Assembly (NCBI GenBank): GCA_963669435.1
Contig: OY770025.1
Coordinates: 3,596,001-3,660,000, forward strand
Direction: 5' to 3'
Source: CALJFL01 sp963669435
GTDB taxonomy: Bacteria > Pseudomonadota > Gammaproteobacteria > Pseudomonadales > Halieaceae
Length of the DNA stretch: 64,000 bases
Shown here piece after piece: positions 8,231 to 16,962 of this stretch. The position numbers and the translations under genes were made by a program. The notes beneath the pieces were generated by a model. That model was not told the origin of the DNA. It was given only the letters and a program-made list of their open reading frames with translations, and did no database searches. The stretch's first letter is position 1. Every line of letters begins with the position of its first letter.

Positions 8231-9412
8231 TTAGCGACTGCGTGGTAGCCCCAATGAGTGTCTAGCGATAATGTTTCGCTGAACTTCTGACGTGCCACCA
8301 CCGATGGTGTCTACTACCGTGCTGGCATAGGTACTTGCGGCCCTTCCGTCCATAGCTGCATCGGGGTCACCGCCCAGCAACTGTGAGGCAGGAGCGGTCA
8401 CGTCCATCATGGTGCTGGCCAATTCCTGGGCAAGTTCTGTCGAGAATAGCTTGTACATTGATGCTTCCGCCGTAGGTGGCTTATCGCTCTTTTGTGCGGC
8501 GGCTATAAAACGTAGACCCAGTAGACGGGCCACCTCACATTTTGTTATCAGCCCTACAAGTTTTTGCCTAACCCAAGGGTCGTCAACCAGGGGTTTCCCA
8601 TCACGCTTATGGTTTTTGACGTAATCTAACAACTGCATCAGCCGAACCTTTATCGGCGAAAAGGTGAACAGGGTAAAACGTTCAAGGTCCAGTGCTTCAG
8701 AGATGTATTGAAACCCCTTGTTGAGTTCACCGACACGATAGTCATCGTGTACGTAGACGTCATCAAGGAAGACAACATTGGTTCGCTCGCCTCCCATTGT
8801 GGGCATCGGATGGATTGTGATGCCCTCCTGATCCATGGGTACAAGAAACAGTGTTAGTCCCTGGTGTTTTGGTGCTTCCGGGTCTGTCCGTGCGGCAAGC
8901 CAGTACCATTCTGCGAAATGAGCTGAGGTTGTGAAAACTTTCTGGCCGTTGAAGCGCCAGCCGTCTCCATCCCGAGTGGCTTTGAGTTGCATCGCAGCGG
9001 CGTCCGATCCCGCATTGGGCTCAGAGTAACCGAGTGCGAACTCCACTTCGGCATTTATGATCTTGCTGAGGAACTCCTGTTTCAGTTTCTCGGAACCGTG
9101 ACGGATAAGTGTCTTGCCAACAAATCCAACGCCTTTACCAATTTGTGGCGCACCGACACCGGCAAGTTTCTCATTCAAAAGGAACTCGTATATTCCGTCA
9201 ATATCACTGCCGCCGTACTCCTTGGGCCAGGTCATCCCGAGCCAACCCTGGTGCGCGATTTTCTGCATGAAAGCACGGCGTTCCGGCGTGTCACAAAGCA
9301 TTGCGATGTTCTCACGCTGTACATCCATGACAGACGGGTCCCTGTGTTCCTCGATAAAGCGGTCTACGTCTTCGAGGAAACTAAGGTGTTGTTCTGAGAA
9401 AGAAAAGTCCAA
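8231..9412 (-). CDS. acyl-CoA dehydrogenase, YSEPNAGSD-bearing subunit (pair A)
   Basis: Acyl-CoA dehydrogenase of 393 residues introducing an alpha,beta double bond into an acyl-CoA with FAD as acceptor. Features are the N-terminal helical domain with GWLGMTWPKEYGG, the substrate/flavin loop GYSEPNAGSDAA, and the C-terminal IGGGTSEVQRNIIARHSLGLP. The YEGT-type catalytic Glu of medium-chain enzymes is replaced by GGGT, so the base probably comes from another position, as in heteromeric steroid-type enzymes. It forms a presumed pair with the next gene (6991-8196), separated by 34 bases, and follows the acyl-CoA ligase by 21 bases in the same leftward operon. Confidence 0.92.
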   Translation of the reverse strand: MDFSFSEQHLSFLEDVDRFIEEHRDPSVMDVQRENIAMLCDTPERRAFMQKIAHQGWLGMTWPKEYGGSDIDGIYEFLLNEKLAGVGAPQIGKGVGFVGKTLIRHGSEKLKQEFLSKIINAEVEFALGYSEPNAGSDAAAMQLKATRDGDGWRFNGQKVFTTSAHFAEWYWLAARTDPEAPKHQGLTLFLVPMDQEGITIHPMPTMGGERTNVVFLDDVYVHDDYRVGELNKGFQYISEALDLERFTLFTFSPIKVRLMQLLDYVKNHKRDGKPLVDDPWVRQKLVGLITKCEVARLLGLRFIAAAQKSDKPPTAEASMYKLFSTELAQELASTMMDVTAPASQLLGGDPDAAMDGRAASTYASTVVDTIGGGTSEVQRNIIARHSLGLPRSR

Positions 9413-9433
9413 GGTTCTGGTGTCCCGTTCGAG

Positions 9434-11242
9434 TTATAGTCTGCGCGTCCCATCACATATCTGGGTAAATTCAAGCTGTGTTAGGGGTAGATAGCCGCCA
9501 GATTTATCGCAGAAGAAATACAATGGATCCTCTATCTTTTCTGGGTCAAATCCTTCGCCGCTCAGGTTGCCTTTAATCAATTTAAAAGTGCCGGTGGTTT
9601 CCATTTTCTTCAAAATGCGAAGGAATACCGGGCGGGCATAGAATGGAAGACTGGTCTTCAGGTGCTCGCTCATTCTTCCAAAATCAATGTCGCCGCAATC
9701 TTCTATCAGTTTGATGGCAGCCATGCCCGCTTTACCCTCAATCCCTGGTACGCGGACACCGTAGACATTGCATATTTCGATTTCCGGAAGCTCGTGCATA
9801 GCCTCGGCCACTTCCATGGTAGACACATTTTCAGATTTCCAGCGGAACGTGTCTCCAACTCGGTCGACGAACTGATAATGAGGAAGACCTGCACTGAATC
9901 CCACGTCGATCTGGCGCAGCAAATCTCCGGAGTTGAACCACGCATCACCTTGCTCAATGGCATTGCGCACAATTTTTTTCTCATTGGCACTGGCATCCGT
10001 GTAGCCCTGAAAGGCGGCTTCCTCCGAGATACGCGACAGCATTAGTCCAGGTTGCCCGAGTTCGACAACTTTACAGCGCCCCGAGGTGTCCCGAATGATT
10101 TCATCGTTTTCAATATCGTACTCTACAAGTTCAACGACATTTGATGGGAAACCGATAGTTTCATCTTTGTTCAGCGCATTGAAAAAGTTTACGTTCGCTT
10201 CACTCGCGCTGTAGAGCTCGCAAATCCGTTCAAGTCCAAATCGCTTTTTAAAGGGCTTCCAGTTTTCCGGACTGAGGCCGTTGCCACCCATTATTGTCAG
10301 GGGGTTGTCGCTGTCATCTTCACGTTCGGGAAGCGCCATGAGATACCGGCACAACTCTCCGACATAGATGAATACACTGAGATCGTGCGCCCTGACATCC
10401 TCTAAAAACTGACTGGCTGAGAACTTTCGTTTAAGGAAAATAAAACCACCGGAGAATATTGAAGCGCCTAGCCCCATGGTCAGGCCGGTGCCGTGATACA
10501 ACGGTAGGAGCACGTAAGTTCGGTGTTTCTCGTTGGTTCTCAGCGCCATCCGCCAACCTGCCATCGCACCGCCCATATGACGTATGTTGGAGATCCGCAC
10601 TGCTTTGGGCATCCCGGTAGTGCCAGAAGTGAAGATGTACAACACAAGGTCAGAAGGTGCGAAAGGTTTAGGCGGTGGGTTTGAGCGGGATGCGGATCGA
10701 ACATAATCATCCATTGCGCTGGCCCAACTCGGCACCGGCAAACTGCCCTTATCACTTATGTACATGAAGTGAAACTCTTCGCGTTCGGCTAACTCTTCCT
10801 TGAATGATTCGACCGTTGCCGAAACTTCTTCACCGAAAAGTAGCACACTGGAATCGCAGACATTCAGACAGTGGGCCAATCCCGCGCTGGTCAGGTTAGT
10901 GTTAATGAGAGAAGCGACAGCTTTGATCTTACTGATTGCCAGAAATGCCGCGCAGTATTCGATGCGGTTTTCCAACATCAGTCCAACGGTATTGCCTTCC
11001 TGTACACCCAGCTCAATCAAGGCATTTGCGAACTGATTGGTCAGCTCGTTGAACTCTCGCCAGTTGAGTTCTCTACCCTCAAAATGTATGCAGGGCTTGT
11101 CACCAAGATGTTCTGCGTTATGGGCAACCCGTAATCCGATTGAGTCCAACAGTTTGGGACCCTCTTTATCGATGAACAGTTTCGCAGCTTCAAGATGAGC
11201 TAATTCCGATTTTGTTCTTTCACTTTCAGCATCTGGTGACAT
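9434..11242 (-). CDS. acyl-CoA synthetase, fatty-acid-transport-protein (FATP)-like
   Basis: AMP-forming acyl-CoA ligase of 602 residues that activates a carboxylic acid through an acyl-adenylate. The P-loop motif is YIFTSGTTGMPKA, followed by PLYHGTGLTMG, ELYSASEANVNF and a C-terminal ETTGTFKLIKGNL segment carrying the conserved Lys. The overall pattern (KPCIHFEGRELNWREFNELTNQFA and YARPVFLRILKK) resembles FATP/FadD6-type very-long-chain or bile-acid-CoA ligases. ATG 11242 is taken as the start; a longer frame from 11317 runs through the divergent promoter region and lacks an obvious ribosome-binding site. First gene of the leftward operon, divergent from LysR, with the regulator's 48-bp block upstream. 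Confidence 0.9.
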   Translation of the reverse strand: MSPDAESERTKSELAHLEAAKLFIDKEGPKLLDSIGLRVAHNAEHLGDKPCIHFEGRELNWREFNELTNQFANALIELGVQEGNTVGLMLENRIEYCAAFLAISKIKAVASLINTNLTSAGLAHCLNVCDSSVLLFGEEVSATVESFKEELAEREEFHFMYISDKGSLPVPSWASAMDDYVRSASRSNPPPKPFAPSDLVLYIFTSGTTGMPKAVRISNIRHMGGAMAGWRMALRTNEKHRTYVLLPLYHGTGLTMGLGASIFSGGFIFLKRKFSASQFLEDVRAHDLSVFIYVGELCRYLMALPEREDDSDNPLTIMGGNGLSPENWKPFKKRFGLERICELYSASEANVNFFNALNKDETIGFPSNVVELVEYDIENDEIIRDTSGRCKVVELGQPGLMLSRISEEAAFQGYTDASANEKKIVRNAIEQGDAWFNSGDLLRQIDVGFSAGLPHYQFVDRVGDTFRWKSENVSTMEVAEAMHELPEIEICNVYGVRVPGIEGKAGMAAIKLIEDCGDIDFGRMSEHLKTSLPFYARPVFLRILKKMETTGTFKLIKGNLSGEGFDPEKIEDPLYFFCDKSGGYLPLTQLEFTQICDGTRRL

Positions 11243-11413
11243 TGCACTTCTTGCCCTTATCGGTTCGCGGGGATTAACTAGAGATAGTGGTATTTTATGG
11301 GCAACGCTGGGGAACACTAATGTTTATACGTGGGTTTGGTATGCGTTGAGAGAATGGATTGGCTAATGGCACGAGAGCCCGTTGATGTTGGGAATGCTGT
11401 GTGTTCTGCTTCT

Positions 11414-11441
11414 TTGACATTCTTTTCTTATGGGCTATAGT
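11414..11441 (+). promoter_or_regulatory. sigma-70 promoter of the LysR gene
   Basis: The -35 box TTGACA (11414-11419, six of six) and -10 box TATAGT (11436-11441, five of six) are separated by 16 bases. Transcription would start near 11448 and leave a leader of about 28 bases before the LysR ATG at 11476. The promoter overlaps the regulator's own putative binding block (11418-11465), a layout typical of LysR autoregulation. Confidence 0.7.
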
Positions 11442-11465
11442 TGTTAGACATTACAAAAAAGAATG
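11418..11465 (-). promoter_or_regulatory. 48-bp LysR-type binding block C, upstream of the leftward ligase-BVMO operon
   Basis: Read on the minus strand from 11465, this block is CATTC, seven bases, TAATG, sixteen bases, then a 15-base segment ending in GAATG at 11418. The two blocks at 14719-14766 and 21939-21986 have exactly the same 5-7-5-16-15 layout. The first part is an imperfect T-N11-A palindrome expected for a LysR recognition site; the GAATG end would be the activation half site. It points toward the operon beginning at 11242. No convincing -10 box for that operon was found at the expected place. Confidence 0.6.
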
Positions 11466-11475
11466 GGTTATAGGT

Positions 11476-12423
11476 ATGTCGATAGACCTGAAAAGGCTGC
11501 GCCATGTGGTCGCGGTAGCCAGGGCTGAGAACATCACCCTGGCTGCAGAAACTGTGGGAATTACCCAGTCCGCCCTCACACGAAGCGTGGCAGAGGTGGA
11601 AGCCGATTTTAGCGTCAAAATTTTTGAGAGGCTGCCTCGAGGTGTTCGCGTGACTCCGGTAGGGCAACTAATAATAGATAAGGCGAAACTGACACTCTCC
11701 AACTTTGATGATCTGGTCACCAGCGTAACCGACTACAGGGACCTTAACTCAGGACGACTTAGAATAGGATTTTCGCCCTCGGTGTTTGAAAGATTTGTGG
11801 CGGGGCCAAGCCTGGAATTCATTACCAAGAATCCCGGTATGAGTCTGGAGTCCATCCCGGGAACTATCGTTGATTTGGTCCCAATGGCGATTGCCGGGCA
11901 GGTAGACATAATTATTGGCGGGAGCTTTCAACTTGGTCGTTGGCCGGAGCTCAAGAAGGAAAACTTTGCCGATCTTCAGTGCGATATTTTGATTCGTAAA
12001 GGCCATCCTCTGACCGAGATACCAAACGTGAGAGAGTGGGATGTGCTTCAGTATCCGCTCGTTCAGCCTGCATCTATGGGGGCGCTGCATACAGATATAG
12101 AACAGGCCTATGTTCGTAACGAGTTACCTCCCAAGAGGGGACAATACGTATCTGACGACTACGTAATAGTAAAGAGAATTGTACTGGCGACTGATGCGTT
12201 TACCCCCTTGCTTAGCCTGAAAGGCGACGTCAAATACATGGATGATCGTTTCGACATTCTGGAAGATGTGATGAATTTCCCACCGCAGCAGCTGGTGCTT
12301 GCCTATCCGGTATCTTCAACGCTTTCGCCGGCTGCCGCTGAGTTTCGCCGATTGTTGCTGCAATCCATGGAGTGGCAGACCAAGGGAAAATCTACTTCAC
12401 TGATTGCTGAAGGGGAGGAATAG
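11476..12423 (+). CDS. LysR family transcriptional regulator
   Basis: LysR-type regulator of 315 residues. The N-terminal helix-turn-helix covers residues about 3-60 (LKRLRHVVAVARAENITLAAETVGITQ, in segments, then SALTRSVAEVE and FERLPRGVRVTPVGQ), and the rest is a LysR substrate-binding domain beginning with SGRLRIGFSP, which senses a pathway metabolite. ATG 11476 is chosen because it directly precedes the helix-turn-helix; an upstream in-frame ATG at 11401 lies before the sigma-70 promoter. It is divergent from the ligase-BVMO operon. Three 48-bp blocks with an ATTC-N7-GAAT core occur in this window upstream of catabolic operons, so it is probably the activator of region 1. The inducer is unknown. 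Confidence 0.93.
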   Translation: MSIDLKRLRHVVAVARAENITLAAETVGITQSALTRSVAEVEADFSVKIFERLPRGVRVTPVGQLIIDKAKLTLSNFDDLVTSVTDYRDLNSGRLRIGFSPSVFERFVAGPSLEFITKNPGMSLESIPGTIVDLVPMAIAGQVDIIIGGSFQLGRWPELKKENFADLQCDILIRKGHPLTEIPNVREWDVLQYPLVQPASMGALHTDIEQAYVRNELPPKRGQYVSDDYVIVKRIVLATDAFTPLLSLKGDVKYMDDRFDILEDVMNFPPQQLVLAYPVSSTLSPAAAEFRRLLLQSMEWQTKGKSTSLIAEGEE

Positions 12424-12432
12424 GTCACCTCC

Positions 12433-12466
12433 GGCCGGGTGGAGAATCAATAACCATTACCCGGCC
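12433..12466. terminator. possible hairpin between convergent LysR and FadB/FadJ-like genes
   Basis: GGCCGGGT (12433-12440) and ACCCGGCC (12459-12466) form a perfect eight-base-pair stem with an 18-base loop in the 58-base gap between two converging genes. There is no T-run on either side, so it is only a candidate bidirectional terminator or transcript-end structure. Confidence 0.4.
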
Positions 12467-12481
12467 CAAGGGGGCAAACCT

Positions 12482-14578
12482 CTATTCGAATTTGCCGCCA
12501 CTTTCCGCAAGAGACTTAAGTAGTGGGGAAGGCGCCCAGCGTGGGTCGGTGTCGAGGTAGGCGCGCGCCTGCGTATCGAACTCACATATTCGCTGGTAGA
12601 CCTTGTCCAGGCCTACTTCATTTGCGAAGTGCATAGGGCCGCCACGGTATATGGGGAATCCGTAGCCGTTGATGTATATCGCATCGATATCAGACGCGCG
12701 CTGCGCGATGCCTTCTTCCAGGATCTTGGCCCCTTCGTTGATCAGCGCGTATATCGTGCGTTCTATGATTTCATCTGGTGAAATTTCTCGGCGCGTGATT
12801 CCCAATGCAGCTGATTCCTCAATGATGAGGCTTTCGATGTCGCGATTACGGCTTTTTGCTCGAGTCTCGGGATTGTAATCGTAGTAGCCCCCACCAGTTT
12901 TCTGCCCAAAGCGCCGCATTTCGCAGAGCTTGTCAGCGATTTCAGAGTAGCGATGCCCCTCGATGCGCGGCGTTGATTTTCGTTTATGCCAGCCGACATC
13001 CAGACCGGCCAAATCACTCATTGTAAAATAACCCATGGCCATGCCCCAGTCGTACAGTGCATCATCCACTTGGTAAGGCAGGCAGCCCTCTTCGATAAGG
13101 TGGTCTGCCTCGGCGCGATACTTGTAGAGCATTCTATTCCCGACGAAGCCGTCACAGACGCCGACGACGACCGGCAACTTGCCTATTCGCTTAGCCAAGG
13201 TGAGCACGGTCTTGAGGGTCTTGTCATCGGTTGCCTCTCCCCGAACTACCTCAAGCAGCCGCATTATATTTGCCGGACTGAAAAAGTGTGCCCCCAGAAC
13301 GGCGTGGGGCCGCCGGGTAACCGCAGCGATTTCGTTGATATCCAGACTGGAGGTATTGCTAGCGAGGATAGCGCTCTCTTTACAGATACCGTCCAGCTCC
13401 GCAAATATATCCTTTTTAACCTGAATGTTTTCGATAACGGCCTCGATAACAATGTCTGCATCGGCGATATCACCGAGGTTGGCTGTGCCTTCTATTCTTG
13501 CCATGCGCTGTTCAACATCCGCCCCGGATATGCGACCCCGTTTAGCCATGCGTAGATAGTTGGTGCGCGCTTTCTCAATTCCCGCTTCCAGTGCATCAGG
13601 TGACAGATCGTAGATCTTTACCGGAATGCCTGCGCTGGCCAGGCTCATGGCGATTCCGCTGCCCATGGTTCCAGCGCCCAGAACTGCAGCATTGTGTATT
13701 TTGGCGGGAGCAACATCAGACAGACCGCTGACTTTACCGGTCTGCCTTTCGGCAAAGAATGTATGTTGCATCGCGGATGCCTGAGTAGAGCGAAGTAGAC
13801 CCTGAAATATATCCCTCTCTTTGGCCACCGCGTCCTCAAAGGGAAGAGTGCACGCAAACTCTATGGAGTCGATGGCCTTCGATGGTGCATGCTGGTTTCT
13901 CTTCGAAGTCCTTAACTTTTTGCGAATGTCTGCTAATGCCGCGGCGTTCTCACGAGAGTCACCTGGTACAGCCTTGTCGCGAACGCGCGGCAGTTCAGCG
14001 CCATCGGCAACGAGCTGCTGGGCAAATGCTACCGCTTCTGATTCCAAGTCCCCGTTCAGCAGGGCGTCGACAAGTCCGCTTGTCCTTGCTGTCGCGCCGC
14101 TGATGCGTGAGCCGCTGGTTATCATTTCTGCGGCTTTCTCAACACCTACGACGCGAGGTAATAATACGGTGCCTCGCATTCCCGGAATTAGGCCGAGGTT
14201 AACCTCGGGCAAACCAAAGTGAGTGTTTTCGAGAGCGACACGGTAATGGCAGCTCATCGCCAGTTCGAGTCCGCCGCCCAGGACTGTGCCGTGCATGGCG
14301 GCGAAAACGGGTTTGCCGGAATTCTCGACCGCGGAAATGAGCGCAGGTCCATTTGGCTCTTGCGGCGGCTTACCAAACTCCGAAATATCTGCACCGGCTA
14401 CAAAAGTCTTGCCGGTGCAACTAATGACAATGCCCTCAATTTCTGCATCCTCTTGCGATTGCTTCAACTCTTCAACCAAACTGGATCGCACTGGCCAGCT
14501 CAGCGCGCTAACAGGGGGGTTGTTGATCTGTAGAACGCGAATATTCCCTTCGTCGCGTACGTTTACGGCGTTTGTCAT
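12482..14578 (-). CDS. bifunctional enoyl-CoA hydratase/3-hydroxyacyl-CoA dehydrogenase (FadB/FadJ-like)
   Basis: Multifunctional beta-oxidation enzyme of 698 residues. Residues about 1-190 are a crotonase domain (GKTFVAGADISEF, GTVLGGGLELAMSCHYRVAL, LPEVNLGLIPGMRGT). Residues about 295-480 are the NAD-binding 3-hydroxyacyl-CoA dehydrogenase domain (AVLGAGTMGSGIA, ASNTSSLDINEIA, GAHFFSPANIMRLLEVV), followed by the C-terminal dimerisation domains ending in GYGFPIYRGGPMHFA. It hydrates enoyl-CoA and oxidises the 3-hydroxyacyl-CoA to 3-oxoacyl-CoA. ATG 14578 is the start, with AAGGAAA upstream; longer in-frame starts lack this. It is transcribed alone, divergent from the 14.8-kb dehydrogenase operon, and probably serves several of the acyl-CoA routes here. 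Confidence 0.93.
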   Translation of the reverse strand: MTNAVNVRDEGNIRVLQINNPPVSALSWPVRSSLVEELKQSQEDAEIEGIVISCTGKTFVAGADISEFGKPPQEPNGPALISAVENSGKPVFAAMHGTVLGGGLELAMSCHYRVALENTHFGLPEVNLGLIPGMRGTVLLPRVVGVEKAAEMITSGSRISGATARTSGLVDALLNGDLESEAVAFAQQLVADGAELPRVRDKAVPGDSRENAAALADIRKKLRTSKRNQHAPSKAIDSIEFACTLPFEDAVAKERDIFQGLLRSTQASAMQHTFFAERQTGKVSGLSDVAPAKIHNAAVLGAGTMGSGIAMSLASAGIPVKIYDLSPDALEAGIEKARTNYLRMAKRGRISGADVEQRMARIEGTANLGDIADADIVIEAVIENIQVKKDIFAELDGICKESAILASNTSSLDINEIAAVTRRPHAVLGAHFFSPANIMRLLEVVRGEATDDKTLKTVLTLAKRIGKLPVVVGVCDGFVGNRMLYKYRAEADHLIEEGCLPYQVDDALYDWGMAMGYFTMSDLAGLDVGWHKRKSTPRIEGHRYSEIADKLCEMRRFGQKTGGGYYDYNPETRAKSRNRDIESLIIEESAALGITRREISPDEIIERTIYALINEGAKILEEGIAQRASDIDAIYINGYGFPIYRGGPMHFANEVGLDKVYQRICEFDTQARAYLDTDPRWAPSPLLKSLAESGGKFE

Positions 14579-14718
14579 TGGTGATTTCCTTGGGTCCATC
14601 TGTGGGGCTTTCCAACATCCTAGTAATAATCCACACATTCGAACCAATTCTAGTTTCGGGTTTAGGCATTCAGTGGATACATTTCACAAGCATGCTGGTT
14701 TTGCTGTGAACTGCCCTG

Positions 14719-14766
14719 CATTCGATAGTGGAATGTCAGCAGCCAGATCTTGAATTAGACAGAATG
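14719..14766 (+). promoter_or_regulatory. 48-bp LysR-type binding block A and overlapping promoter of the 14.8-20.2 kb operon
   Basis: The block contains the perfect palindrome CATTC-N7-GAATG (14719-14735) and, sixteen bases later, GAATTAGACAGAATG (14752-14766). TAGACA (14756-14761) can serve as a -35 box with TTTACT (14779-14784) as -10 at 17-base spacing. The palindrome centre would then lie near -64, the usual place of a LysR recognition site for activation. The same arrangement recurs at 21939-21986. Confidence 0.65.
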
Positions 14767-14845
14767 GGTTGATGCAGATTTACTAGCTGCCTGGGTGGAC
14801 GGCGATTTTTTTCAGTCGCCGATGCAGGTAGTTGTTTGGAACAAC

Positions 14846-15985
14846 ATGTCAAATACATCTCAATTAAGAACAGATATCAGGCAGTGGATAGCCGCTAACC
14901 GAGCAGAGTTGGAGAAGCTGGGACCGGTGGCTCATGGTCAGCTAGAGGAGACTATGCCCAGGGGCCTTGAACTGCAGAAAATTCTCGCCGATGCAGGATG
15001 GATTCGCGCCGGCTGGCCGGAGACTGTGGGTGGTTGCAAGGGCAGTATCCTGGACCGGGCTGTTCTGTATGACGAATTGTGTGATGCGGGCCTGGAGATT
15101 CCCCCAACGATGGAGTTCGTTGAGATTATGGGGCCCATGTTGACTCGCTATGCACCCGAAATCGCCCTGGAAGAATTCCCGCTGATTTTTGCTGGAGCCA
15201 GGGCGTGGTGCCAGGGTTTTTCCGAGCCCGGCGCCGGCAGCGACCTGGCCAGATTGACGACCAAAGCCGTTGCTGATGGTAATGGCTATCGCATAAGCGG
15301 CCAAAAGATATGGACGACCTATGGGCACTTGGCTCATCAGTGTGGGGTGCTGGCCCGAACGGGTGAGAAAGACAGCGCACATCGAGGCCTGACCATGTTT
15401 TGGGTGGACCTGGAGTCAGAGGGTGTCAGCGTGCGGACTATTAAAGCCGCGAGTGGACGCAATGAATTTTGTGAAGTTTTTTACGACGACGTCTATGTAG
15501 ATAGCGACCGGATCATCGGAGAGGTCGGTAGTGGCTGGGAAGTCGCAATGTACCTTCTCCAGTTTGAACGTGGAATTTACGCCTGGATGAGGCAAGCCAG
15601 TCTGCGTAGAGAGTTGAACAATGCTATCAAGGAGTGCCGTGCCAGAGGATTGCCGGTTTGTGAAAAGGCGGTGGGTTCGGCATTCCTGACCTTAGCTACT
15701 TTACGGGCCAGGTGCTGGAAAACACTTAAAAATCTCGCAGAAGAAACTCCAGTTGGGCCGGAGGCCTCTGTCGATAAGCTGCTGCTGGGCGCTAGCGAGA
15801 CACAGGTTATGGATGCCATTGCGAAGCTGCTGCCGGATGTATTTTTGCTCACCGACGATCCCGGCGCGGAGGCGATGAGGGAGGCATGGTTTCTAGCACG
15901 TGCGTCAACAATCTATGGTGGCGCAGCCGAAATTCAACGGCAGATAGTGGCCGATCGTCTTCTTGAAATGCCGCGAGGAGCATGA
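14846..15985 (+). CDS. acyl-CoA dehydrogenase, FSEPGAGSD-bearing subunit (pair B)
   Basis: Acyl-CoA dehydrogenase of 379 residues. It has GWIRAGWPETVGG in the N-terminal domain, the GFSEPGAGSDLARL loop, and YGGAAEIQRQIVADRLLEMPRG at the C terminus, where the loop Glu precedes IQRQ. First gene of a rightward operon behind the LysR-type block A. ATG 14846 is chosen for its typical N terminus; in-frame starts further left (14795, 14822) cannot be excluded. Its stop overlaps the start of the next dehydrogenase by ATGA, as expected for co-translated subunits of a heteromer. Substrate presumably an alicyclic or branched acyl-CoA (inference). Confidence 0.92.
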   Translation: MSNTSQLRTDIRQWIAANRAELEKLGPVAHGQLEETMPRGLELQKILADAGWIRAGWPETVGGCKGSILDRAVLYDELCDAGLEIPPTMEFVEIMGPMLTRYAPEIALEEFPLIFAGARAWCQGFSEPGAGSDLARLTTKAVADGNGYRISGQKIWTTYGHLAHQCGVLARTGEKDSAHRGLTMFWVDLESEGVSVRTIKAASGRNEFCEVFYDDVYVDSDRIIGEVGSGWEVAMYLLQFERGIYAWMRQASLRRELNNAIKECRARGLPVCEKAVGSAFLTLATLRARCWKTLKNLAEETPVGPEASVDKLLLGASETQVMDAIAKLLPDVFLLTDDPGAEAMREAWFLARASTIYGGAAEIQRQIVADRLLEMPRGA

Positions 15986-16959
15986 GCGTGCAGTCCAATG
16001 AATTAGATATGGCGCGCAACTCGATGAGCGAAATCATCGAAGCCGCTCGCGGAAAGAGCCTTGTTGACGCGCTCCGCAAGGAATACTGGCTGGACTTTCT
16101 GGCCGAGGACGAGGAGCTGGCTGTCGCCAGCCTGTTTGAGGCTCAGGGACGGAAGCTGTCACCAGAAACCGGTTTGTCAATGCTTGCACTGCATGTGTTG
16201 GGAGAGGAAATGCAGGATGCCTCGCTTGTATTACCATCAACCGCGACTGGTGGTGCATCAACTAGTGGGACCATTACTGGCGAACACCTGAGTATCGACG
16301 GTCTAATCTTTGCCAGCGGCACCGGACCAATTATTGCTCCAGCGAGTTCAAGTGATGGTGTTGTGAATGTATACGAGTTACAAGGGCTCGATAGCTCGCT
16401 ATCTCATCTAGAGATTTCCGGGATCGACGCTGACCTTAATATGTCCCGTTTCCGCTGCAAAGTGCTTTCAAGCTGCTGCGCAAAGCTTTCTCTTGACTGG
16501 GGAGCAGCTGAAGCGGCAACTAGAAGAGCACTTGCCTACGAACTAGTCGCGCTTTCCGAAGCCATGCTCGAGAAGACCGGAGAGCATGTGCGAGAGCGCA
16601 AACAGTTCGGACGTCCATTGGGTAGTTTCCAGTCCGTAAGAAACTCGTTGGCAGATTTGTATGTCGCGATCACAGGCAGTCGCGACATGATCCATATCGC
16701 TTTTCAAGAGAAGGATGGATTCTCTGCAATGGTAGCGAAGGCGCAGGCAGGACAAACGGCGCTATTGGCGGCACGCCACTGTCAGCAGTTTTGTGGCGCC
16801 ATGGGTTGGACCTGGGAATTCGGTCTACACAACTACATAAGGCGCGCTCAATTGCTCGACAGCCTACTCGGATCATCGGCTGAACTGGTAAAAGCGGTGG
16901 GTAATCATATAGCGAGCGCTGGACGCGCATCGGCATTTGCAACTGAATCAATAGGATAG
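15982..16959 (+). CDS. acyl-CoA dehydrogenase, partner-type subunit (pair B)
   Basis: Short acyl-CoA dehydrogenase-like protein of 325 residues. The C-terminal domain is recognisable by ERKQFGRPLGSFQSVRNSLADL and by FCGAMGWTWEFGLHNYIRRAQLLDSLLGSS, but the N-terminal and middle domains are shorter and diverged, with no SEPxAGSD loop. This matches the non-catalytic or half-site subunit of alpha2beta2 steroid-type dehydrogenases. The ATGA overlap with the upstream gene supports a stoichiometric complex. It is followed after three bases by an enoyl-CoA hydratase gene. The histidine of the usual HGG motif is replaced by Cys (FCGAMG), which may alter flavin contacts. Confidence 0.88.
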   Translation: MSVQSNELDMARNSMSEIIEAARGKSLVDALRKEYWLDFLAEDEELAVASLFEAQGRKLSPETGLSMLALHVLGEEMQDASLVLPSTATGGASTSGTITGEHLSIDGLIFASGTGPIIAPASSSDGVVNVYELQGLDSSLSHLEISGIDADLNMSRFRCKVLSSCCAKLSLDWGAAEAATRRALAYELVALSEAMLEKTGEHVRERKQFGRPLGSFQSVRNSLADLYVAITGSRDMIHIAFQEKDGFSAMVAKAQAGQTALLAARHCQQFCGAMGWTWEFGLHNYIRRAQLLDSLLGSSAELVKAVGNHIASAGRASAFATESIG

Positions 16960-16962
16960 TTT

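Noticed and set aside
8987..9397. Long plus-strand frame opposite the acyl-CoA dehydrogenase gene at 8231-9412
   Set aside because: Its translation shows no domain signature, and the opposite strand encodes a full, conserved acyl-CoA dehydrogenase; it is a shadow frame.
11401..11475. N-terminal extension of the LysR protein from ATG 11401
   Set aside because: This ATG lies upstream of the strong promoter at 11414-11441 and would add a hydrophobic stretch not found in LysR proteins.
12986..13555. 189-codon plus-strand frame inside the FadB/FadJ-like gene
   Set aside because: No recognisable motifs, and the minus strand carries clear hydratase and dehydrogenase domains through this stretch.
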